Shown: in pieces, positions 1 through 5,044 of the stretch
Position numbering within the stretch: position 1 is the stretch's first letter
How the letters are laid out: each line of letters opens with the position of its first letter
Source: an uncultured Atopobium sp.
Lineage (GTDB): Bacteria > Actinomycetota > Coriobacteriia > Coriobacteriales > Atopobiaceae
NCBI GenBank assembly: GCA_937926845.1
Contig: CALBBS010000195.1
Span: 1-5,285 of the forward strand
Direction of reading: 5' to 3'
DNA length: 5,285 nucleotides
The notes under the pieces: generated by a model
The model's database searches: none
What the model saw: only the letters and a program-made list of their open reading frames with translations
What the model was told of the DNA's origin: nothing
Translations under genes and position numbers: made by a program

Positions 1-1
1 G

Positions 2-1096
2 AATCGTTTTTCTCGCCCAAAGAACAAGCTTTCTAAGCAGCTTGCAAACACTGCAGAGTCGCTTGAAGAGATGGGAGAGACCTTGGCTGAGCACCAGGAT
101 GCTGCCGCAGATATCGCAGTCGCAGATGTTGCTGAGGAAATTGCTGCTCAAAGCGGACAGGATTCTGACGCTCTGTTAGCCTCTACCAAGAAGCGCAAGT
201 CGTTTAGAAATGTGGCAATTGCTGGTGGCGTTGTGGCTGGTGCTGCTCTTGGTTTAGCTGCATACGGTGCTTATTCTATTGCTCCTCGCAAGCAAAATGA
301 TCGCCTGCTCCTGGAACGCTGGCACGAGATTGCTCGTCATCGCTATGCTCACCGTGGTCTCTACAACAACGAGGCAGGCATTCCAGAGAACTCCCTGCTT
401 GCTTTCCGCGCAGCTGTCGAGAAGGGCTTTGGCTCCGAGGTTGATGTTCACCTGACCGCAGACAACAAGCTGGTAGTTGTTCACGATTCAGCACTTGATC
501 GTCTCTGTGGCGTACAGAAGATTGTTGAGGAGTCCACACTGGAGGAGCTTCGTGGTTTGAGGCTTCTTGCTACCGATGAGCAGATTCCAACATTTGAGGA
601 AGTCCTTGAGGTTTATGCATGGAGTGGCTCCGGTGAGCTACCTGCACCTTTGATTATTGAGGCTAAGACGCGCAACAATAACGCTGAGCAGCTGACAGAA
701 AAGATTATGCAGGCTCTTGATCTTCGTCCTGTTCGTGCATGCATCGAGAGCTTTGATCCTCGCGTTTTGCAGTGGCTGCGTCAGAACCGTCCTGAGATGC
801 TACGTGGACAGCTTTCAGAGAATTTCTTGATTGACCGACAGACTAAGCATATGAACATTGCTACACGCGCTGGTGCTACAGCTCTCTTTGGTAATTCTGT
901 TGGTCGTCCAGACTTCATTTCATACAAGTTTGAGGACCGCAAGAACCCCTTTGTTAAGCTGGCCTGCAATACCATGGGTGCACACCTCATTACCTGGACC
1001 GTCAGAAATGAGGAGGACATGATTGCCTCTGAGCTTGAGGGTGCTCCTGTCATTTTTGAGGGATTTGTTCCAACCCCGGCATCGCTGATCAGCTAG
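2..1096 (+). CDS. Membrane-anchored glycerophosphodiester phosphodiesterase family protein (5' end outside window)
   Basis: Hydrolyses glycerophosphodiesters to sn-glycerol-3-phosphate and an alcohol, by family knowledge; the actual substrate is unknown. The first in-window ATG is at 71, but the frame stays open to base 2 and no spaced Shine-Dalgarno precedes 71, so the gene probably starts further left. Counting from that ATG: an acidic, Ala-rich tail (1-39), a basic KKRK patch (40-43), one hydrophobic Gly/Ala-rich segment (about 47-72), then the catalytic TIM-barrel domain. Visible motifs are HRG (H94, R95), PEN (E106), E123-V-D125, H138-D139, IEAK (E197), ESFDP (226-230), TWTVR (308-312) and a closing IFEGF. 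The HRGL, GIPENS, RPDF and IFEGF pattern resembles an uncharacterised bacterial GDPD subfamily rather than classical GlpQ/UgpQ; the usual TDxP end motif is absent. The positive charge before the helix suggests N-inside topology with the enzyme outside the membrane (inference). An intrinsic terminator follows. Confidence 0.9.
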   Translation, partial: NRFSRPKNKLSKQLANTAESLEEMGETLAEHQDAAADIAVADVAEEIAAQSGQDSDALLASTKKRKSFRNVAIAGGVVAGAALGLAAYGAYSIAPRKQNDRLLLERWHEIARHRYAHRGLYNNEAGIPENSLLAFRAAVEKGFGSEVDVHLTADNKLVVVHDSALDRLCGVQKIVEESTLEELRGLRLLATDEQIPTFEEVLEVYAWSGSGELPAPLIIEAKTRNNNAEQLTEKIMQALDLRPVRACIESFDPRVLQWLRQNRPEMLRGQLSENFLIDRQTKHMNIATRAGATALFGNSVGRPDFISYKFEDRKNPFVKLACNTMGAHLITWTVRNEEDMIASELEGAPVIFEGFVPTPASLIS

Positions 1097-1160
1097 CTTT
1101 TTAATTGGCGAGAAGAACGTTTGGCTTAAACTACGGCCAAAATTTATAGGTTTATCTGGG

Positions 1161-1192
1161 ACTCCACGGGTTTCTCGCCCGTGGAGTTTCTT
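1161..1192 (+). terminator. Rho-independent terminator after the phosphodiesterase gene
   Basis: A perfect 10-bp GC-rich stem, ACTCCACGGG (1161-1170) paired with CCCGTGGAGT (1178-1187), encloses a 7-nt loop and runs into a short T-rich tract, TTCTT. There is no matching T tract on the other strand, so it acts for + strand transcripts. It lies 65 nt after the phosphodiesterase stop and separates that gene from the metal ATPase. A weaker 6-bp hairpin (TTTGGC 1120-1125 with GCCAAA 1136-1141) sits between the stop codon and this terminator. Confidence 0.85.
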
Positions 1193-1210
1193 ATGAAAAG
1201 TTCTTTAAGA

Positions 1211-1238
1211 TTGTCGTATGAATATATGTACATATATC
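1211..1238 (+). promoter_or_regulatory. Candidate promoter of the metal-transporting ATPase gene
   Basis: TTGTCG (1211-1216) is a 4/6 match to a sigma-70 -35 box, and TATATC (1233-1238), 16 bp later, is a 4/6 match to a -10 box. Both are imperfect, but this is the only reasonable pair in the AT-rich stretch between the upstream terminator and the ATPase ribosome binding site. A perfect palindrome covers most of the spacer and the -10 box, as expected of a repressor-controlled promoter. The start point would fall near 1245. Confidence 0.4.
1222..1237 (+). promoter_or_regulatory. Perfect 16-bp palindrome, candidate metalloregulator operator
   Basis: ATATATGTACATATAT is exactly self-complementary about the centre of GTAC. 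It is flanked by TATGA on the left and TCA on the right, giving a longer imperfect dyad. The AT-rich sequence with TATGAA- and ATATAT-type half sites recalls operators of ArsR/SmtB-family metal sensors, which commonly sit over the promoter of zinc/cadmium efflux genes. The family is an inference: other dimeric repressors bind similar sites, and no regulator gene lies in this window. Confidence 0.45.
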
Positions 1239-1273
1239 AATTTAAGGAGTAGACTAGGCGTATCAACCTACCC

Positions 1274-1280
1274 GAGGAGG
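1274..1280 (+). promoter_or_regulatory. Ribosome binding site of the metal ATPase
   Basis: GAGGAGG is complementary to the 3' end of 16S rRNA and lies 4 nt before the ATG at 1285. With the overlapping register GGAGGAG (1276-1282) it fixes the start of the ATPase. A second purine-rich AAGGAG at 1244-1249 has no start codon at a useful distance and looks unused. Confidence 0.8.
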
Positions 1281-1284
1281 AGCT

Positions 1285-3180
1285 ATGAGCTCGAAGACAA
1301 AGGTTAAGATTGCTCGCATTGTCTGTTCTGCTGTTTTACTAGTAGTAGCTTATGTAATTGAACACACCTTTAACCTGCAGCTTTGGCAGGCACTCTTGAT
1401 CTATCTGTTGCCCTATGCTGTTGCTGGATACGATGTTGTGCTAGAGGCATGGGAGAGTATCACTGAGGGTGAGTGTTTTAACGAAGACCTGCTCATGACC
1501 ATTGCTACTGTTGGTGCTTTGCTTATTGGCTTTGTTCCTAACGGCTCTCCTATGTTTGATGAGGCTGTTTTTGTCATGCTGTTCTTCCAGGTAGGTGAGG
1601 TGTTTGAGCACCTTGCTTCTGACAACAGCAAGAAATCAATTGCTAAGCTTATGGATATCCGTCCTGACAGTGCAACGGTTGAACGTGACGGACAGCTGCT
1701 TACTATCTCTCCAGAAGAAGTTGGGCTAGGAGAGATTATTGTGGTAAAGCCTGGCGACCGTGTCCCTGTTGACGCAGAAATCGTCGAGGGTTCTACCAGT
1801 CTTGATACCGTTGCTCTTACTGGTGAGAGCGTGCCTCGTGACGCAACGGTGGGGGATAACATTATTTCGGGCTGCGTAAACCTTTCTGGCGTGGTTCGTG
1901 CTCGCGTTACCCACCTCTTTGAAGACTCTACTGCTTCCCGCATTATTAAGCTGGTAGAGAGCTCAAACCAAAACAAGTCCAAGAGCGAGAGTTTTATTCG
2001 TCGTTTTTCTCGCGTGTATACTCCAGCAGTTGTTTACAGTGCCATTGCGCTGGCGTTTTTGCCACCACTGCTCTCAGGAGATTTTGTAGCTAACGCGTCT
2101 ACCTGGGTTGTAAGGGCGCTCACCTTCCTTATTGCGTCTTGCCCATGCGCGCTGGTAGTTTCTGTGCCACTGTCCTTCTTCGGCGGCATTGGCGCCGCTT
2201 CAAAGGAAGGCATCCTGATCAAGGGTTCTGCATACATTGATACGCTTTCAACCCTTGATACCGTTGCATTTGACAAGACCGGCACACTGACCGAGGGTGT
2301 CTTTGAGGTCCTGGCTGTTCACCCTCAAACCATTGGCGAGAAAGACCTTTTGCACCTAGCCTCTCACGTTGAGATGCACTCCACGCATCCAATTGCTGCA
2401 GCTCTTCGTGCCGCCTATCCAAGCGAGGACGATGGTTGTGTTATCACGGACATCAAAGAAATTGCTGGTCAGGGCATCTGCGCTAACGTGAATGGTAAGA
2501 ACGTCGCCGTTGGTAACTGCGCACTTATGGAGAGCGTAGGAGCTTCTTGGAAAGCGTGCGAAAACCACGGAACTATCATTCACGTGGCTGTTGATGGAAC
2601 TTACATGGGCCACATTGTTATTTCTGACCGCGAACGAGCTGATGCTCCAGCAGCAATCGCTTCCCTCAAAAACGTTGGTGTATCTAAGGTTGTTATGCTC
2701 ACGGGCGATAAACGCGACGTTGCAGAAGAGATTGCAGCTAAGATGGGCATCACCGAGGTTCGCTCTGAGCTGCTTCCACAGGATAAGGTAGCTGCAGTTG
2801 AAGGTCTTCTCGCCCAAAAGACTGCTGGTAAATCCCTTGCCTTTGTCGGCGACGGCATCAATGATGCACCTGTTCTTGCTCGCGCCGATGTCGGCGTTGC
2901 TATGGGCGTTTTGGGATCTGATGCTGCTATTGAGGCCGCCGACGTAGTTCTTATGGACGATAAGCTCTCTAAGCTCTCAAAGGCCGTAAAAATTGCTCGT
3001 CATACCTTGGGCATTGCAAAGCAAAATATTGTGTTTGCCATTGGTGTTAAGGTTGCTATTTTGATTCTTGCAGCCTTTGGTTTAGCTCCCATGTGGCTAG
3101 CGGTCTTTGGAGACACGGGCGTTATGGTGCTTGCAGTTCTTAATTCCACCAGAGCCCTGAATATTAAGTCAATCAAGTAA
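1285..3180 (+). CDS. P1B-type heavy-metal-exporting ATPase (Zn/Cd/Pb type)
   Basis: An ATP-driven membrane pump expected to export divalent Zn2+, Cd2+ or Pb2+. Motifs in order are a membrane Glu in VGE (E105), the actuator loop TGES (179-182), the transmembrane CPC metal site (286-288), the phosphorylation site DKTGT (D330), the soft-metal ATPase HP dipeptide (H368-P369), MLTGD (471-475) and the hinge GDGIND (522-527). In the last two helices K589 and the DTG motif (D610) are the P1B-2 signature that separates Zn/Cd/Pb pumps from copper pumps. Hydrophobic segments lie near 11-55, 68-110, 245-300 and 580-618. At 631 residues it is shorter than E. coli ZntA because it lacks the N-terminal HMA domain; no CxxC or His-rich tail is seen. 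It is probably monocistronic, with its own palindrome-bearing promoter. ZntA-like or CadA-like is appropriate, but the exact metal cannot be read from sequence. Confidence 0.96.
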   Translation: MSSKTKVKIARIVCSAVLLVVAYVIEHTFNLQLWQALLIYLLPYAVAGYDVVLEAWESITEGECFNEDLLMTIATVGALLIGFVPNGSPMFDEAVFVMLFFQVGEVFEHLASDNSKKSIAKLMDIRPDSATVERDGQLLTISPEEVGLGEIIVVKPGDRVPVDAEIVEGSTSLDTVALTGESVPRDATVGDNIISGCVNLSGVVRARVTHLFEDSTASRIIKLVESSNQNKSKSESFIRRFSRVYTPAVVYSAIALAFLPPLLSGDFVANASTWVVRALTFLIASCPCALVVSVPLSFFGGIGAASKEGILIKGSAYIDTLSTLDTVAFDKTGTLTEGVFEVLAVHPQTIGEKDLLHLASHVEMHSTHPIAAALRAAYPSEDDGCVITDIKEIAGQGICANVNGKNVAVGNCALMESVGASWKACENHGTIIHVAVDGTYMGHIVISDRERADAPAAIASLKNVGVSKVVMLTGDKRDVAEEIAAKMGITEVRSELLPQDKVAAVEGLLAQKTAGKSLAFVGDGINDAPVLARADVGVAMGVLGSDAAIEAADVVLMDDKLSKLSKAVKIARHTLGIAKQNIVFAIGVKVAILILAAFGLAPMWLAVFGDTGVMVLAVLNSTRALNIKSIK

Positions 3181-3202
3181 AAGAGGCCAAGGTTGCTTGC
3201 CT

Positions 3203-3232
3203 AAAAAGGAGCGCTCGCAAAGGAGCGCTCCT
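3203..3232 (-). terminator. Strong hairpin terminator between convergent genes, best for the minus-strand operon
   Basis: AGGAGCGCTC (3207-3216) pairs perfectly with GAGCGCTCCT (3223-3232) around a 6-nt loop. Read on the minus strand the stem runs straight into a T run (complement of the A run 3203-3207), the standard intrinsic terminator form for transcripts leaving the methyltransferase gene, whose stop is about 50 nt before it. On the + strand the hairpin lies 26 nt past the ATPase stop but is followed by ACAAAGG, not a T tract, so it may give only partial termination there. Confidence 0.75.
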
Positions 3233-3282
3233 ACAAAGGTTATTTTCACAAACGGCTGTTTCTACACAGAGCCGACTACAAA

Positions 3283-4110
3283 TTACCGAGCCTTTTTACG
3301 AAGTCTACGAGCACGGTTTGCAAGATTGCGGACCGTGCTTTCCATGCCATGAGGAACGTAGGTTAGTGACTCTAAATCTTCTGGAAGGTAGTCAACAAGA
3401 CTGACAGGCTCTGTGGGTGTGAAATCTGCTGGTACAGGACCCGGAGCAATTAGGTAGGCATGAACCTTAGCGCCCTGGGCGCCAAGTTTTTGTTCGTACT
3501 CACTAGGAACATCGTGAGGAAAATCGTTTTGAGCATCTCGCGTTTTCCAAATAAAGTTGTATCCAGCAACTTCAACTTGCTCAAGAGAAAAATCAAAAAG
3601 TGGCTGGCTATCCGTTTTAAGACGAACAACGCCCTCTTTAGTGAGAACATTTCTGTACTGCATAAGACGTTCAGCATCAGTGAGACGCAACTTTGCCTGC
3701 CTGATCCGAGGAAATGGTGCAGGGAAATTGAGGTAAATAACAGAGACTTCTTCTGGCGAGAAGTATTCATCAATCTTCATGCCGGTACCAGGAACTACGA
3801 TAGCGTTAGGCACTCTTGCTTCATACATTGTTTTAGCAGCATATGAAATACAGATAGGTTCTGTATCAATGGCTACAAAAAGCACGTTAGGATTTGCCTT
3901 AGCTTGAGCGGCAGTAAAAGATCCCTTGCCGCAGCCAAGGTCTACACGGACCTCAGAGAAGGGAACATGTCCCTCAGCAGTAATTGGCGCACACGCAGAA
4001 GCCCACGTACCTCTCAAAGCCTCTGGATGAGGCTCAATAACGCTGGAATACGCCTCTAAGCGCTCTTCCAGAACAAAGTTTTTAGGCAAACGTGCATGTA
4101 GTGCGCGCAA
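3283..4110 (-). CDS. trmB: TrmB-like tRNA (guanine-N7)-methyltransferase, divergent
   Basis: By family, it transfers a methyl group from S-adenosylmethionine to N7 of guanine 46 in the tRNA variable loop. Visible landmarks: the SAM-binding motif DLGCGKG (57-63), an acidic ribose-binding position in IDTEP (81-85), the family loop as LNFPAPFPR (127-135), RLT (142-144), KTDSQPLFDFSLE (165-177) and SEYEQKLGAQG (203-213). The order and spacing match TrmB. Two oddities stand out: Ala131 replaces the near-invariant Asp of the PDP motif, and the basic stretch after it is reduced. At 275 residues it is longer than typical TrmB (about 210-240), with a C-terminal extension after about 222 that ends in an Arg/Lys-rich tail (260-275). 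The start is TTG at 4110, chosen because AGGAG lies 5 nt upstream and the next in-frame ATG would cut off the SAM site. It sits 36 nt downstream of the yfbR-like gene, probably cotranscribed. A related activity cannot be excluded. Confidence 0.85.
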   Translation of the reverse strand: MRALHARLPKNFVLEERLEAYSSVIEPHPEALRGTWASACAPITAEGHVPFSEVRVDLGCGKGSFTAAQAKANPNVLFVAIDTEPICISYAAKTMYEARVPNAIVVPGTGMKIDEYFSPEEVSVIYLNFPAPFPRIRQAKLRLTDAERLMQYRNVLTKEGVVRLKTDSQPLFDFSLEQVEVAGYNFIWKTRDAQNDFPHDVPSEYEQKLGAQGAKVHAYLIAPGPVPADFTPTEPVSLVDYLPEDLESLTYVPHGMESTVRNLANRARRLRKKAR

Positions 4111-4115
4111 AACAA

Positions 4116-4120
4116 CTCCT
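4116..4120 (-). promoter_or_regulatory. Ribosome binding site fixing the TTG start of the TrmB-like gene
   Basis: On the minus strand AGGAG lies 5 nt before the TTG at 4110-4108. No ATG or GTG in frame lies near it, and the N-terminal residues from this TTG are needed for a normal lead-in to the SAM-binding motif. A second TTG at 4115-4113 abuts the AGGAG directly and is out of frame. Confidence 0.7.
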
Positions 4121-4146
4121 CAAAAGCAGGCAAAATCAGCGTTTCT

Positions 4147-4764
4147 TTACAGAAGCTGATCAAGCGTTTCTCCGTACGAAGGTAGGAATTCTGTCACAAA
4201 ATCGCGCACTTCTGGAAGAGAATCTGCTAAATCTTCAACAACTCCACGAGTTGAGGCTTCAGCGGTAATAAATTCTGAGTTTCCAGACTGAGCCTCCTCA
4301 ATACACTTAATAAGTGCTGCAATCTTATCTGCAGCTTTAATAAGCTTTCTAAGATAAGCTTCACTCTCTGAAGCCTCAGCGCTGTGAGTAAGCACCTGAG
4401 CATAGGCATCTTGCAGGTCTTCTGGCAGTGTGGAGAGAATGGTTTTCTCGGCACGTGCTTCTACCTGATGATACGCATCTCTAATCTCTGAATTAGCATA
4501 CTTTACAGGCGTGGGCATGTCTCCGGTGATAATCTCTGATGCATCGTGATACATACCAATAAGAGCCGCGCGATCTGCGTCAAGATTTCTGTGGTAGCGC
4601 ACGTTTGCAATAGTTGCTAAGCAGTGAGAAATAACGGCCACGTCAAGGGCGTGTTCAGCAAGACTTTCTGAGCGAGAATTGCGCATAAGCGACCAGCGCT
4701 CAATGTAGCGCATGCGAGAAATAAGTGCAAAAAAGCTGGACTGCGACGAAGAATTCTGAGACAT
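4147..4764 (-). CDS. yfbR: YfbR-type HD-domain 5'-deoxynucleotidase
   Basis: Predicted cytosolic metal-dependent phosphatase that removes phosphate from deoxyribonucleoside 5'-monophosphates, as shown for E. coli YfbR; it would act in nucleotide salvage and pool control. It follows E. coli YfbR along nearly its whole length: FFALISRMRYIERWSLMRN (11-29) with R23-W24, SEH (H38), MYHDASE (H73, D74, E77), TGDMPTPVKY (80-89) and the distal metal ligand D146 in KAADKIAA. The metal set H38, H73, D74 and D146, plus the substrate-side E77 and D82, is therefore intact. At 205 residues it is close to the 199 of the E. coli enzyme. The ATG is preceded by a strong AAGGAGG. It is the first gene of a probable two-gene minus-strand operon with the TrmB-like gene; the two functions are not obviously linked. 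Confidence 0.93.
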   Translation of the reverse strand: MSQNSSSQSSFFALISRMRYIERWSLMRNSRSESLAEHALDVAVISHCLATIANVRYHRNLDADRAALIGMYHDASEIITGDMPTPVKYANSEIRDAYHQVEARAEKTILSTLPEDLQDAYAQVLTHSAEASESEAYLRKLIKAADKIAALIKCIEEAQSGNSEFITAEASTRGVVEDLADSLPEVRDFVTEFLPSYGETLDQLL

Positions 4765-4768
4765 TGCC

Positions 4769-4775
4769 CCTCCTT
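4769..4775 (-). promoter_or_regulatory. Ribosome binding site of the yfbR-like gene
   Basis: On the minus strand AAGGAGG (within AAGGAGGGG) lies 4 nt before the ATG at 4764-4762. This supports the chosen start and a fairly strong translation initiation signal. Confidence 0.8.
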
Positions 4776-4878
4776 AATTTGTTTTCTCAACCTTACCACG
4801 GATACCGGACAAAAACTGTTTTGACACAACTATGCAATGTAGTCATAGCAAATATGAAGTAATCAAATACTTTAGATG

Positions 4879-4906
4879 TTTATATGAAATTATTGATATC
4901 TGAACA
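4879..4906 (-). promoter_or_regulatory. Candidate promoter for the yfbR-trmB operon
   Basis: On the minus strand a good -10 box, TATAAA (4884-4879), is preceded at 16 bp by a poor -35 box, TGTTCA (4906-4901). It would start transcription near 4872, giving a leader of about 105 nt. The -35 part overlaps the inverted repeat TGAAC/GTTCA at 4901-4914. The assignment rests on the -10 box and position only. Confidence 0.3.
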
Positions 4907-4924
4907 TCCGTTCATGGGTATTTT
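4893..4924 (+). promoter_or_regulatory. Candidate long-spacer promoter with inverted repeat, upstream of the amidohydrolase gene
   Basis: TTGATA (4893-4898) is a 5/6 match to a -35 box and TATTTT (4919-4924) a 4/6 match to a -10 box, separated by 20 bp. Within the spacer lies TGAAC (4901-4905), a 4-nt gap and GTTCA (4910-4914), a perfect 5+5 inverted repeat almost exactly central. A long spacer with a central dyad is the layout of promoters activated by MerR-family regulators. Calling it that is inference; the -10 box is weak and no MerR gene is seen here. Confidence 0.3.
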
Positions 4925-4946
4925 TGCCCCGCTTACCGGCAACCAT

Positions 4947-5023
4947 GGCTAACTTATTCCAAAGGAGTTAACCCGGGCTTACTATGCAAGTAAACCTCGT
5001 CCGTTTAAAAGAAGTGAGCGGAC
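4947..5023 (+). other. Probable structured 5' leader: three consecutive hairpins before the amidohydrolase gene
   Basis: Three adjacent stem-loops can be drawn in the + strand RNA. Hairpin 1 pairs GGCTAACT (4947-4954) with AGTTAACC (4966-4973), 8 positions with one C/A mismatch. Hairpin 2 pairs GGCTTAC (4976-4982) with GTAAACC (4990-4996), 7 positions with a C/A mismatch at the same place and a 7-nt loop. Hairpin 3 pairs GTCCGTTTA (4999-5007) with TGAGCGGAC (5015-5023), 9 pairs including two G-U, again with a 7-nt loop. The last stem ends just before the ribosome binding site. I do not recognise a known riboswitch class; pairings were found by eye, and no T tract follows any stem, so a terminator function is unlikely. 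Confidence 0.4.
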
Positions 5024-5031
5024 AACAAAGG

Positions 5032-5036
5032 AAGGA
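5032..5036 (+). promoter_or_regulatory. Ribosome binding site deciding the amidohydrolase start
   Basis: AAGGA lies 8 nt before the ATG at 5045, a normal spacing. An in-frame ATG at 5036 would add Met-Gly-Asn, but its nearest purine-rich site, AAAGGA (5027-5032), is only 3 nt away. The 5045 start is therefore preferred. Confidence 0.65.
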
Positions 5037-5044
5037 TGGGAAAC

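Noticed and set aside
1413..1982. Long minus-strand open frame (189 codons) inside the ATPase gene
   Set aside because: Its translation is Ser/Thr/Pro-rich low-complexity antisense of the pump, with no domain, and the + strand frame carries every P-type ATPase motif.
8..2819. Repeated TTCTCGCCC (near 10, 1172 and 2809), two copies extended to TTCTCGCCCAAA
   Set aside because: Two copies are inside unrelated coding frames and one is in a terminator loop. A shared 12-mer pair is expected about once by chance in a window of this size.
3253..3274. CGGCT ... AGCCG inverted repeat just beyond the TrmB-like stop codon
   Set aside because: Only 5 bp with a 12-nt loop, a competing alternative pairing and no adjacent T tract; the hairpin at 3207-3232 is a far better terminator.
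3460..3846. 128-codon + strand open frame opposite the TrmB-like gene
   Set aside because: It overlaps the SAM-methyltransferase frame, whose motifs are intact, and its own translation shows no recognisable domain and no ribosome binding site.
4832..4903. 23-codon ORF starting at ATG 4832
   Set aside because: No ribosome binding site, it lies in the AT-rich promoter region, and the translation has no notable features.
4945..4971. 8-codon ORF (MANLFQRS) in the amidohydrolase leader
   Set aside because: No Shine-Dalgarno before it; its bases are better explained by hairpin 1 of the leader.
4916..5040. Known riboswitch (TPP, cobalamin, ZTP, c-di-AMP, glycine, T-box) before the amidohydrolase
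   Set aside because: I looked for the conserved cores of these classes and found none; only generic hairpins can be supported.
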